64,000 bases of DNA from Orrella sp037026685 (GTDB taxonomy: Bacteria; Pseudomonadota; Gammaproteobacteria; Burkholderiales; Burkholderiaceae_B), in NCBI RefSeq assembly GCF_037026685.1, contig NZ_JBANET010000006.1, positions 1 to 64,000 of the forward strand, read 5' to 3'. Position 1 is the first letter of the stretch. Each line of letters begins with the position of its first letter. Positions 8,223 to 17,098 of the stretch are shown here, piece after piece. The position numbers and the translations under genes are program-made. The notes below the pieces were generated by a model, which saw nothing but the letters and a program-made list of their open reading frames with translations, was not told where the DNA came from and searched no databases.

Positions 8223-8368
8223 CCCTGAAATCTTCGGGCCTGCCCCGCCGCCCCTCCCCCTCAAAAGCGGCGGTCGAATGTTCACGAGGGGTTGCCTGCG
8301 CAACACCTCGTGAACGGCCCCGCAAGATCTTCCTCTCCCAAGCCGGCGGGGCAGAAGCATGCAAGAAC
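8223..8368 (-). repeat. Right arm of long inverted repeat
   Basis: The reverse complement matches 7925-8069. On the minus strand it reads GTTCTTGCATGCTTC through the hairpin to ATTTCAGGG. Together with the left arm it could form a large cruciform or a long double-stranded RNA if transcribed through. Confidence 0.85.
8280..8315. repeat. Hairpin in right arm with compensatory change
   Basis: A 16-base stem with one mismatch around a CTGC loop. Compared with the left-arm hairpin, one A-T pair in the stem has become C-G (CAAGAGG/CCTCTTG against CACGAGG/CCTCGTG). Both strands changed and pairing was kept. Confidence 0.85.
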
Positions 8369-8708
8369 GGCCAAGCCCCCGGCGGTGGCGCGATCGACGA
8401 CTCCGAAGGCCGTCGGGGCCGGGGGCAGTGGCGGGCGACCATGAGCCCGCCGCTGCCACCGGCCACGACGGCCGTCAGGCCAGCGGTCCGGATACCTCCC
8501 AAAACTGGCCGCCAACCAAGCCCCCCGCCCGGCATCGCCACGCCCCCGTTTCCCTCGGTTACTATCTGGCTCTTGCGCTTCGCCCCTCGCCGCTGCGCCC
8601 CCGTCTCGCCACACCGCGATACCGGGCGGGCCTTGCGACCCGGCCGACATCCAGGGCCGCCGGTCGGCGCGGACAGGGATGGCCCACACCATACCTAGGA
8701 GTTTGCCC

Positions 8709-9680
8709 ATGAACCGTTTCCGACCCGTTGCCGCGGCGCTGGGGGCCGTGCTGGCCGCCGCCGCGATTGCCGCGCCTGCCGCCGCGCAGCAGAAATCGGT
8801 GGCCGTGGTGGCCATCGTCGAGCATCCGGCCCTGGACGCCGCGCGCGACGGCGTGCGCGAGGCGCTGGCGGCCGCCGGCTTCAAGGAAGGGCAGAACCTG
8901 CGCTGGCAATACCAGAGTGCGCAGGGCAATACGGGCACCGCCGCCCAGATTGCGCGCAAGTTCGTGGGCGACCGCCCCGACGTGATCGTGGCCATCGCCA
9001 CGCCGGCCGCCCAGGCCGTGGCTGCGGCCACCAAGCAGGTGCCGCTGGTCTACACCGCCGTCACCGATCCCGTCGCGGCCCAGCTGGTGCCTTCCTGGGA
9101 GCCCTCGGGCACCAACGTCACCGGCGTATCGGACATGCTGGCGCTGGACAAGCAGGTCGAGCTGATCCGGCAGGTGGTGCCCGATGCCAAGCGCGTGGGC
9201 ATGGTCTACAACCCTGGCGAGGCCAATTCGGCCGTGGTGGTCAAGCAGCTGCAGGCGCTGCTGCCCAAGTCCGGCATGACGCTGGTCGAGGCCGCCGCGC
9301 CGCGCACCGTCGACGTCGGCTCGGCCGCGCGCAGCCTGATCGGCAAGGTCGACGTGATCTATACCAATACCGACAACAACGTGGTCTCGGCCTACGAGGC
9401 GCTGGTCAAGGTCGGCAACGACGCCAAGATCCCGCTGGTGGCGTCGGATACCGACAGCGTCAAGCGCGGCGCCATCGCGGCGCTGGGCGTGAACTACCGC
9501 GACCTGGGCGTGCAGACCGGCCAGGTGGTCGCGCGCATCCTCAAGGGCGAGCAGCCCGGCGCCATCGCCTCCGAGACCAGCAGCAAGCTGGAGCTTTTCG
9601 TGAACCGCACGGCGGCGCAGCGCCAGGGCGTGACCCTGTCGGACGCGCTGCTCAAGTCGGCCGCGCAGGTTATCGAGTAG
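8709..9680 (+). CDS. ABC importer substrate-binding protein, TrpX-like family
   Basis: A 323-residue periplasmic binding protein of the ABC_sub_bind family (PF04392 type). A signal peptide covers about residues 1-27 (AAIAAPAAAQQ), then the first strand KSVAVVAIVEHP. The start at 8709 follows a TAGGAG site; an in-frame ATG 30 bases earlier would spoil the signal peptide. It is the first gene of a binding protein-permease-ATPase set. Relatives are linked to aromatic amino acids (streptococcal TrpX) or nucleoside-like ligands; the ligand here cannot be told. Confidence 0.88.
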   Translation: MNRFRPVAAALGAVLAAAAIAAPAAAQQKSVAVVAIVEHPALDAARDGVREALAAAGFKEGQNLRWQYQSAQGNTGTAAQIARKFVGDRPDVIVAIATPAAQAVAAATKQVPLVYTAVTDPVAAQLVPSWEPSGTNVTGVSDMLALDKQVELIRQVVPDAKRVGMVYNPGEANSAVVVKQLQALLPKSGMTLVEAAAPRTVDVGSAARSLIGKVDVIYTNTDNNVVSAYEALVKVGNDAKIPLVASDTDSVKRGAIAALGVNYRDLGVQTGQVVARILKGEQPGAIASETSSKLELFVNRTAAQRQGVTLSDALLKSAAQVIE

Positions 9681-9795
9681 GCACGCGCCCGGGGCGCCGG
9701 GGCGCCGCGGGCCCGCGCATGCGGCCTGGGCCCGTGGCCCGGGCCGGCGTCCATTCCTTATCCCAACCCGCCCTCCTGCAAGGGCGAAGCTCGCC

Positions 9796-10686
9796 ATGTC
9801 CCTGTTCTCATTGCTCGGCGCCCTGGAAATCGGCCTGATCTTCAGCCTGGTCGCGCTGGGGGTGCTGATCTCCTTTCGCATCCTGCGCTTTCCCGACCTG
9901 ACCGTGGACGGCAGCTTTCCGCTGGGCGGCGCGGTGGCCGCCACCCTGATCTCGGCCGGCACAGACCCGTTCACGGCCACGCTGGCGGCCACGGCCGCCG
10001 GGGCGCTGGCCGGGCTGCTGACCGGCTGGCTCAACGTCAAGCTGCGCATCATGGACCTGCTGGCCAGCATCCTGGTGATGATCGCGCTCTATTCGATCAA
10101 CCTGCGCATCATGGGCCGGCCCAACGTGCCGCTGATCATGGAGCCCACCTTCTTCACCGTGCTGCAGGCGCCGGGCGTGGCCGACTACGTGATGCGTCCC
10201 TTGCTGCTGGTGGGCGTGGTGCTGGCGGCCAAGTTCGCGCTGGATTGGTTTTTCGGCACCGGGACGGGGCTGGCGATGCGCGCCACCGGCTCGAATCCGC
10301 GCATGTCGCGCGCGCAGGGCGTCAACACCGGCGCCATGGTGCTGGGCGGCATGGCGCTGTCCAACGCGCTGGTGGGCCTGGCCGGCGCCCTGTTCGCCCA
10401 GACCCAGGGCGGCGCGGACATCTCCATGGGCATCGGCACCATCGTGATCGGCCTGGCCGCGGTCATCGTCGGCGAAAGCCTGCTGCCCACGCGCAAGCTG
10501 GTATGGCTGACCCTGGGCGTGATCCTGGGCGCGCTGGTGTACCGGCTCTTCATCGCCCTGGCGCTCAATACCGAATTCATCGGCCTGCAGGCGCAGGACC
10601 TGAACCTGGTGACGGCGGTGCTGGTCACCTTCGCCCTGGTGCTGCCGCGGCTGCGCGGGCGCCGCAAAGCCCAAGGAGGACGCTGA
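9796..10686 (+). CDS. ABC importer permease, TrpY-like
   Basis: A 296-residue integral inner-membrane protein with about eight or nine hydrophobic segments, of the branched-chain permease (BPD_transp_2/LivH-like) superfamily as found in TrpXYZ-type systems. The segment RILRFPDLTVDGSFPLGGA near residues 30-50 is characteristic of this sub-branch. Its stop codon overlaps the ATP-binding gene's start by one base, so the two are translationally coupled. It ends with a basic cytoplasmic tail (RLRGRRKAQGGR). Confidence 0.9.
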   Translation: MSLFSLLGALEIGLIFSLVALGVLISFRILRFPDLTVDGSFPLGGAVAATLISAGTDPFTATLAATAAGALAGLLTGWLNVKLRIMDLLASILVMIALYSINLRIMGRPNVPLIMEPTFFTVLQAPGVADYVMRPLLLVGVVLAAKFALDWFFGTGTGLAMRATGSNPRMSRAQGVNTGAMVLGGMALSNALVGLAGALFAQTQGGADISMGIGTIVIGLAAVIVGESLLPTRKLVWLTLGVILGALVYRLFIALALNTEFIGLQAQDLNLVTAVLVTFALVLPRLRGRRKAQGGR

Positions 10687-11480
10687 TGCTCGCGGCCAAG
10701 GACCTGCACATCACCTTCAACGCCGGCACGCCCATCGAGACGCGCGCCCTGCGCGGCCTGTCGCTGGAGATTCCCAGCGGGCAGTTCGTCACCGTGATCG
10801 GTTCGAACGGCGCGGGCAAATCGACCTTCCTGAACGCGGTCTCGGGCGACCTGGCGGTGGATACGGGCACCCTGCATATCGACGGGGTAGAGGTCACCCG
10901 GATGCCGGCCTGGCAGCGCGCCGACCGGGTGGCCCGCGTATTCCAGGACCCGATGGCCGGCACCTGCGAAGACCTGACCATCGAAGAGAACATGGCGCTG
11001 GCGCAGGCGCGCGGGTCGCGGCGCGGCCTGGGCCGGGCGGTCAGGCCGGCGCTGCGCGAGCAATGGCGCGAACGGCTGGCCACGCTTGGCCTGGGCCTGG
11101 AAAACCGCCTGGGCGACCGCATCGGCCTGCTCTCGGGCGGGCAGCGCCAGGCGGTCAGCCTGCTGATGGCGGCGCTGCAGCCTTCCCGCATCCTGCTGCT
11201 GGACGAGCACACGGCGGCCCTGGATCCGCGCACGGCCGACTTCGTGCTGCAGCTGACCGCGCGCATCGTGGCCGACCACGGACTGACCACGATGATGGTC
11301 ACGCACAGCATGCGGCAGGCGCTGGACGTGGGCGAGCGCACCGTGATGCTGCACCAGGGGCAGGTGGTGCTGGACGTTTCGGGGCCGCAGCGCCAGGGCA
11401 TGGACGTGCCGGACCTGCTTGCGCTGTTCGAGAAGGTGCGCGGCGAGACGCTGGCCGACGACGCGTTGCTGCTCGGCTAG
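10686..11480 (+). CDS. ABC importer ATP-binding protein, TrpZ-like
   Basis: A 264-residue ATPase subunit. The Walker A motif GSNGAGKST is at residues 39-47, then the signature LSGGQRQAVS, Walker B ILLLDEHTAALDP and the switch histidine in MVTHSM. DEHTAALDP, with His after the catalytic Glu, is typical of this importer class. The start ATG overlaps the permease stop (TGATG), with an AAGGAGG site at 10673-10679. It completes the importer; downstream are 263 bases without a gene. Confidence 0.92.
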   Translation: MLAAKDLHITFNAGTPIETRALRGLSLEIPSGQFVTVIGSNGAGKSTFLNAVSGDLAVDTGTLHIDGVEVTRMPAWQRADRVARVFQDPMAGTCEDLTIEENMALAQARGSRRGLGRAVRPALREQWRERLATLGLGLENRLGDRIGLLSGGQRQAVSLLMAALQPSRILLLDEHTAALDPRTADFVLQLTARIVADHGLTTMMVTHSMRQALDVGERTVMLHQGQVVLDVSGPQRQGMDVPDLLALFEKVRGETLADDALLLG

Positions 11481-11591
11481 GGCAGGGCGGGGCTGCCGCG
11501 CTGCACCATGGCCCCCGCCGCCGGGCGCGGCCGCCTTTTGCCCGCTTCGGCCGGCAACCGCCCGCCAACAGCGGACAACTGGCGGCCAAGT

Positions 11592-11610
11592 GGACCGATG
11601 TATCCGGTCC
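11592..11610. promoter_or_regulatory. Palindrome in intergenic gap, possible operator
   Basis: GGACCG and CGGTCC flank a seven-base ATGTATC core. It sits in the 263-base gap between the ABC importer and the DUF4136 gene, with an AT-richer stretch (TTTAATGCCAGATTAATAA) right after it. It could be an operator for the lipoprotein gene, but no regulator gene is adjacent. Confidence 0.3.
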
Positions 11611-11743
11611 GGACCCATTTAATGCCAGATTAATAACTGCAGTGCATCATGTGCCACTTTCGGCGCCCGGCCGGGCGTCTTGCAAGTTACACAAGGGCGG
11701 TGCATGATGCTACGAGTCCGTAGCGCGACCGATCAGGAGGCTC

Positions 11744-12376
11744 ATGAATTTCCGCAAGCCCATGCTGGCCTTGGCGGCAACCGCCGCGCTGGCCGGCTGC
11801 GCCACCGGTCCGGCGTTGCGCAGCGACTACGATCCGGCGGCCGACTTCTCGCGGTACCGCACCTATGCCTACGTGCAGCCCCTGGGCACGGACAAGGCCG
11901 GCTACAGCAGCCTGCTCACCGAGCGCCTGAAGTCCGCCACCCGCACCCAGATGGAGATGCGCGGCTACACCTATTCCGAGAAGTCGCCCGACCTGCTGGT
12001 CAACTTCGGCGCACGCGTGGATACGCGCACCGAGGTCGTGCCCGCGCCGCCCATGCCGTACTACGGCTACCGCATGGGGTTCTACGGCCCCTGGGCCGGC
12101 TGGGGCTGGGGCAACGAGGTCTACCAATACCAGGAAGGCACGATCAACATCGACCTGGTCGATGCGCGCCGCAAGCAGATGGTCTGGGAAGGCGTGGCGG
12201 TCTCGCGCGTGCGCAACGCCGAGCAGCTCAACAGCGAGACGGCCGTGGCCCAGCTGGTGTCTGCGATCTTCTCGCGGTATCCCTTCGTTGCCGGCAGCGG
12301 GCAGCCGCTATCCCCGCATGGCCCGTCCCAGCCCGGCGCTGCCGGCCCGGCCGCTTCCCCGTCTTCGGCGCGTTAG
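11744..12376 (+). CDS. DUF4136 domain lipoprotein
   Basis: A 210-residue predicted lipoprotein: signal peptide with lipobox LAGC (Cys19) and then a DUF4136 domain, recognisable by DYDPAADFSRYRTYAYV and the ESxxVAQLVSAIFSRYP-like end. The middle is Tyr/Gly/Trp-rich (PYYGYRMGFYGPWAGWGWG region), as is common in the family. The function of DUF4136 proteins is unknown; they sit in the envelope. The C-terminal 25 residues are Pro/Ser/Ala-rich and probably disordered. An AGGAGG site precedes the start. Only 195 bases separate it from the efflux operon, but a hairpin at 12392-12409 lies between. Confidence 0.85.
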   Translation: MNFRKPMLALAATAALAGCATGPALRSDYDPAADFSRYRTYAYVQPLGTDKAGYSSLLTERLKSATRTQMEMRGYTYSEKSPDLLVNFGARVDTRTEVVPAPPMPYYGYRMGFYGPWAGWGWGNEVYQYQEGTINIDLVDARRKQMVWEGVAVSRVRNAEQLNSETAVAQLVSAIFSRYPFVAGSGQPLSPHGPSQPGAAGPAASPSSAR

Positions 12377-12571
12377 CGCCTCGCCATGCCGGCGCGCCGC
12401 AAGGCGCGCGTCCCTATGCGGAATCTCCCTGGCAGGCCAGGGGCTTCCCGCGGTTTGCCATTTCGTTCTTCTATACTTTCGCGGTTCCCGATCATACGCT
12501 CGCCTTCGGCGCCGGCCAGCCCGGCGCGGGCGCAATGACCAGGCGCCGTGCGCCCCCTCCAGAGAGTATCC

Positions 12572-13813
12572 ATGCGCTTTCAATCTGACCTTTCCCTGCG
12601 CTTTACCACTGCCGCCGCGCTGGCCTCCTTGCTGGTGCTGGCCGCTTGCGGACAAGAACAGTCCCAGCAGCAGCAGATGCCGCCCACGCCGGTCAGCGTC
12701 GTCACGGTGCAGCCCGAGCGCGCGCCGATCGTGACCGAGTTTCCCGGCCGCGTCGACGCGGTGCGCAACGCCCAGGTCCGCGCCCGGGTGACCGGCATCG
12801 TGCAGAAGATCGAGTTCGAGCAGGGCAGCGACGTCAAGCAGGGGCAGCGCCTGTTCAAGATCGATCCGGCGCCCTTGCAGGCCGCCTACAACCAGGCCGC
12901 CGCGCAGCTCAAGCAGGCGCAGGCCGACGAGTTCCGCGCGCGCCAGCTGGCCCAGCGCTATGCGCCGCTGGTCAAGGCCAATGCCATCAGCAAGCAGGAA
13001 TACGACAATGCCGTGGGCGCCTCGCGCCAGGCCGAGGCCGCGGTCGCGGCCGCGCGCGCCGCGCTGGAGAACGCCCGCATCAACCTGGGCTATACCGATG
13101 TCGAGTCGCCCATCGACGGGCGCATCGGCAAGCCGCTGGTGACCGAGGGAGCCCTGGTCGAGGCGACCAGCGCCACCCAGATGGCGCTGGTCCAGCAGCT
13201 CGATCCGGTCTACGTCGATTTCAACCAGTCCACCAGCGACCTGGCCAGGCTGCGCAGCGCCTTCGCCCAGGGGCAGCTGCAAAAGGTCGGCCAGGACGCC
13301 GCCCGCGTGCAGGTGCTGCTGGACGACGGTTCCGAATACGCCCACCAGGGCCGCCTGCTGTTTACCGGCGCGTCGGTGGACCCGGGCACCGGCCAGGTCA
13401 ACCTGCGCGCCGAGATCGACAATCCCGACTTTGTCCTGCTGCCGGGCATGTTCGTGCGCGTGCGCCTGGAGCAGGGCTACAACGAGCAGGCCCTGATGGT
13501 GCCGCAGCAGGCCTTGCAGCGCACGCCCGACGGCCGCTCCAGCGTGCTGGTGGTGCGCGAGGGCAAGGTCGCCCAGGTGCCGGTGCTTACCGGCCCCGTG
13601 GTGGGCGGGCGCACCATCGTCACGCAGGGCCTGTCGGCCGGGGACCAGGTGGTGGTCGAAGGCTTCCAGAAGATCCAGCCGGGCGCGCCGGTCCAGGCCA
13701 CGGAGTGGTCCCCGCCCGGCCAGCAGCAAGGCCCGGCGGCAGGCGGGGCGCAGCAGGAGGCCGGGCAGCAGGGCCAGCCCGCGGCGGCCCCCAAGTCCGA
13801 ACAGCAGTCGTAA
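12572..13813 (+). CDS. RND efflux periplasmic adaptor (AcrA type)
   Basis: A 413-residue membrane-fusion protein linking an RND pump to the outer-membrane channel. A lipoprotein signal ends at LAAC (Cys26), followed by a Gln-rich stretch, the lipoyl half FEQGSDVKQGQRLFKIDP, an alpha-helical hairpin (about 95-165), the second lipoyl half, the beta-barrel and membrane-proximal domains. The last 35 residues are Gln/Ala/Gly-rich and unusually long. The start at 12572 gives the normal signal peptide. A TATACT -10-like box lies at 12472-12477 without a good -35. First gene of a pump operon; no TetR-type repressor is adjacent. Confidence 0.93.
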   Translation: MRFQSDLSLRFTTAAALASLLVLAACGQEQSQQQQMPPTPVSVVTVQPERAPIVTEFPGRVDAVRNAQVRARVTGIVQKIEFEQGSDVKQGQRLFKIDPAPLQAAYNQAAAQLKQAQADEFRARQLAQRYAPLVKANAISKQEYDNAVGASRQAEAAVAAARAALENARINLGYTDVESPIDGRIGKPLVTEGALVEATSATQMALVQQLDPVYVDFNQSTSDLARLRSAFAQGQLQKVGQDAARVQVLLDDGSEYAHQGRLLFTGASVDPGTGQVNLRAEIDNPDFVLLPGMFVRVRLEQGYNEQALMVPQQALQRTPDGRSSVLVVREGKVAQVPVLTGPVVGGRTIVTQGLSAGDQVVVEGFQKIQPGAPVQATEWSPPGQQQGPAAGGAQQEAGQQGQPAAAPKSEQQS

Positions 13814-13873
13814 CGTCGGCGGCGCGGCGCCGCCGCGCGGCCACCGTGAGCCCCGCTACCAGAGTCAGCACTC

Positions 13874-16800
13874 ATGCCCCAATTTTTCATCGACAGACCA
13901 ATCTTCGCCTGGGTGGTCGCCCTGTTCATCACGCTAGTGGGCCTGTTCGCCATCCCGAACATGCCCATCAGCCAGTATCCGGATGTGGCGCCGCCCGCCA
14001 TCCAGATCCAGGCCAACTATCCCGGCGCGTCGGCCGAGGACGTCGCCGAGCAAGTCACCAGCATCATCGAGAACGAGCTCAACGGCGCCAAGGGCCTGCT
14101 GTATTACGAGTCGGTCAGCGACTCCAACGGCCAGACGCAGATCACCGTCACCTTCGCGCCGGGCACCGATCCGGACCTGGCGCAGGTGGACGTGCAGAAC
14201 CGCGTGTCCAACGTCACCGCGCAGCTGCCCTCGGCCGTGATCCAGCAGGGCCTGCGCTTCGAGCAGACCAGCACGGGCTTCCTGCTGGTGGGCACGCTGT
14301 CCTCGCCCGACGGCACGCATTCGCAGATCGCGCTGGCCGACTACATCCGCCGCAACATCCAGAACCCGCTGTCGCGGGTGCCGGGCGTGGGCCGCTTCCA
14401 GCTGTTCGCCGCGCCGCGCGCCATGCGCGTGTGGGTGGATCCGGCCAAGCTGGTGGCCTACAACATGAGCATCAGCGAGGTGAACCAGGCGCTTGCGCAG
14501 CAGAACGCGCTGATCTCCGCGGGCACGCTGGGCGGCCCGCCCAACCCTGCCTCGCAGCGCACGACGGCCACTGTCATGGTCAACGGCCAGCTGGCGACCG
14601 TCGAGGCCTTCGGCGCGGTGGTGCTGCGCGCCAATCCGGACGGCTCCATGGTGCGGCTGCGCGATGTGGCGCGCATCGAGGTGGGCGCGGACAACTACCA
14701 GTTCGGCGCCCGCTTGAACGGCAACCCCACTGCCGCCTTCGCCATCGTCCTGGCGCCCGGGGCCAATGCGCTGGACACGGCCGAGGGCGTGCGCGCGCGC
14801 CTGGAAGAACTGTCCGAGTTCTTCCCGCCGGGCATGGAATACGACATACCGTACAACACGGCGCCGTACGTGCAGACATCGATCGAGCAGGTTTTCCATA
14901 CGCTGCTCGAAGCCATGGTGCTGGTGTTCCTGGTGATGTTCCTGTTCCTGCAGAACGTGCGCTATACCATCATCCCCACCCTGGTGGTGCCGGTGGCGCT
15001 GCTGGGCGCGCTGGGGGTGATGCTGGCGCTGGGCTTTTCTATCAACGTGCTGACCATGTTCGCCATGGTGCTGGCCATCGGCATCCTGGTCGATGACGCC
15101 ATCGTCGTGGTCGAGAACGTCGAGCGCATCATGGCCGAGGAGGGCCTGCCGCCCAAGGAGGCCACCCGCAAGGCCATGCCGCAGATCAGCGGGGCCATCG
15201 TGGGCATCACACTGGTGCTCAGCGCGGTGTTCCTGCCGCTGGCCTTCATGAGCGGCTCGGTGGGCATCATCTACCGCCAGTTCGCCGTGGCCATGGCCGT
15301 GTCCATCATGTTCTCGGGCTTTCTGGCGCTGTCGTTCACCCCGGCCCTGTGCGCCACCTTGCTCAAGCCCATCCCCAAGGGCCACCACCAGGAAAAGCGC
15401 GGCTTCTTCGGCTGGTTCAACCGCAAGTTCGACGCGGGCACCGACCGCTACCAGCGCGGCGTCGCGCGCCTGGTGCATCGCACCGGGCGGGTGATGCTCG
15501 TCTACCTGTTGCTGGTGGTGGCGCTGGGCTTTCTGTACTTCCGCATGCCCACGGGCTTTCTGCCCATCGAGGACCAGGGCTATACGGTCTCGAACATCGA
15601 GCTGCCCACGGGTGCTTCGTCCAGCCGCTCCATGGAGGTGATCGAGACCGTCGAGCAATACTTCCTGAACCTGCCGACCACGCAGAACGTCATTTCGGTG
15701 CAGGGCTTCAGCTTCAACGGCAACGGCCTGAACGCGGCCATCATCTTCGCGCCCATGAAGGACTTCTCCGAACGCAAGGGCGCCGAGAACTCCGCGCAGG
15801 CGGTGGCCGGCGCGGCCATGGGCCAGCTGATGTTCGGCATCCGCGACGCCATGGTCATCTCCGTGGTGCCGCCGGCGATTTCCTCGCTGGGCAACGCGGC
15901 GGGCTTCGACTTCCGGCTGCAGGACCGCTCGGGCAGCGGCGACGGCGAGAACCTGGCGGCGGCCACCAGCCAGCTCATCGGCCTGGCCATGCAGAATCCG
16001 GTCTTGTCCCAGGTGCGCATCACGGGCCTGGGGCCGGGCCAGCAGCTGCGGCTGACCATCGACCGCGAAAAGGCGGCCTCGCTGGGCGTGGACTTCACCG
16101 AGGCGGCCAACCTGCTGTCGACCGCCCTGGGCTCGGCCTACATCGGCAAGTTCCCCAACCTGGGATGGATGCAGAACGTCTGGGTCCAGGCCGACGCGCC
16201 GCACCGCATGACCCTGGAGGACGTGCTGCGCCTGAACGCGCGCAACAACCAGGGCAGCATGGTGCCGCTCTCGTCCTTCGTCACCTACGAATGGACGCAG
16301 GGGCCCACGCAGGTGGTGCGCTACAACAGCTATCCGGCCATGCGCCTGGAAGGCTCGGCCGCGCCGGGCTACTCCAGCGGCGACGCCATGGCCGCCATGG
16401 AAAGCCTGATGGCGCAGCTGCCCTCCAGCCTGGGCTATGAGTGGACCGGCCTGTCCTACCAGGAGCAGCAGGCCGGCGCCCAGGCGCTGATCCTGATGGG
16501 CCTGGCGCTGCTGGTCGTGTTCATGGTGCTGGCCGCCCTGTACGAAAGCTGGGCCATCCCGCTGTCGGTGCTGCTGGTGGTGCCGCTGGGCATGCTGGGC
16601 GCGGTCGGGCTGGTCACGCTCATGGGCATGGAGAACGACGTGTACTTCCAGGTCGGCATGGTGACGGTGATCGGCCTGGCGGCCAAGAACGCCATCCTGA
16701 TCGTGGAGTTCGCCAAGGACGCCTATGCGCGGGGCGCCGGCCTGAAAGAGGCGGCGGTCGAGGCGGCCCGGCTGCGCCTGCGGCCCATCCTGATGACCTC

Positions 16801-17098
16801 GATGGCCTTCATCCTGGGCGTGGTGCCGCTGGCCCTGGCCACGGGCGCGGGCGCCGCCAGCCAGAAGGCGGTGGGCATCGGCGTGATGGGCGGCATGCTC
16901 GCGGCCACGCCGTTCTCCGTAATTTTTGTGCCGGTCTTCTTCGTGGTGGTGCTGGGCCTGTTCAAGACCCGCCCCAGGCTGCTGGGCGCCGAGGCCAAGG
17001 CTTTCGAGCGCGAGCAGGCCGAAAAGAAGGCCAAAGAGCAAGAGGGCGGCCAGCAAGCGGCCGGCCGCAACCCAGTTGAAGACGAGGGCAAGGCATGA
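13874..17098 (+). CDS. RND multidrug efflux transporter (AcrB type, HAE1)
   Basis: A 1074-residue inner-membrane proton/drug antiporter. The start MPQFFIDRPIFAWVVAL is the classical HAE1 N-terminus. The proton-relay pair Asp407-Asp408 lies in GILVDDAIVVVENVER and Lys938 in GLAAKNAIL, matching AcrB. Twelve membrane segments and two large periplasmic loops are evident. The C-terminus is a charged Lys/Glu/Gln-rich tail, longer than in E. coli. It follows the adaptor gene by 60 bases and overlaps the outer-membrane gene by four. Confidence 0.96.
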   Translation: MPQFFIDRPIFAWVVALFITLVGLFAIPNMPISQYPDVAPPAIQIQANYPGASAEDVAEQVTSIIENELNGAKGLLYYESVSDSNGQTQITVTFAPGTDPDLAQVDVQNRVSNVTAQLPSAVIQQGLRFEQTSTGFLLVGTLSSPDGTHSQIALADYIRRNIQNPLSRVPGVGRFQLFAAPRAMRVWVDPAKLVAYNMSISEVNQALAQQNALISAGTLGGPPNPASQRTTATVMVNGQLATVEAFGAVVLRANPDGSMVRLRDVARIEVGADNYQFGARLNGNPTAAFAIVLAPGANALDTAEGVRARLEELSEFFPPGMEYDIPYNTAPYVQTSIEQVFHTLLEAMVLVFLVMFLFLQNVRYTIIPTLVVPVALLGALGVMLALGFSINVLTMFAMVLAIGILVDDAIVVVENVERIMAEEGLPPKEATRKAMPQISGAIVGITLVLSAVFLPLAFMSGSVGIIYRQFAVAMAVSIMFSGFLALSFTPALCATLLKPIPKGHHQEKRGFFGWFNRKFDAGTDRYQRGVARLVHRTGRVMLVYLLLVVALGFLYFRMPTGFLPIEDQGYTVSNIELPTGASSSRSMEVIETVEQYFLNLPTTQNVISVQGFSFNGNGLNAAIIFAPMKDFSERKGAENSAQAVAGAAMGQLMFGIRDAMVISVVPPAISSLGNAAGFDFRLQDRSGSGDGENLAAATSQLIGLAMQNPVLSQVRITGLGPGQQLRLTIDREKAASLGVDFTEAANLLSTALGSAYIGKFPNLGWMQNVWVQADAPHRMTLEDVLRLNARNNQGSMVPLSSFVTYEWTQGPTQVVRYNSYPAMRLEGSAAPGYSSGDAMAAMESLMAQLPSSLGYEWTGLSYQEQQAGAQALILMGLALLVVFMVLAALYESWAIPLSVLLVVPLGMLGAVGLVTLMGMENDVYFQVGMVTVIGLAAKNAILIVEFAKDAYARGAGLKEAAVEAARLRLRPILMTSMAFILGVVPLALATGAGAASQKAVGIGVMGGMLAATPFSVIFVPVFFVVVLGLFKTRPRLLGAEAKAFEREQAEKKAKEQEGGQQAAGRNPVEDEGKA

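Larger units (their letters stand above)
7728..8708. other. Gene-free region made of repeats
   Basis: Nearly 1 kb without a credible gene. Several frames stay open because of high GC, but they run through inverted repeats, have no family resemblance and differ in each arm. The region holds a direct copy of the repeat at the window start, two inverted arms with hairpins, a spacer of about 150 bases (8070-8222), and finally the ribosome site of the ABC binding-protein gene at about 8696-8701. Confidence 0.75.

Noticed and set aside
7771..8313. Several open frames of 80-180 codons in the repeat region
   Set aside because: They cross hairpins, have no ribosome sites and are not preserved between the two arms.
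7925..8368. CRISPR-like or IS-element origin for the repeats
   Set aside because: Only two inverted arms and no regularly spaced units; no transposase or target duplication is visible. IS481- or IS1001-type ends were not recognised anywhere in the window.
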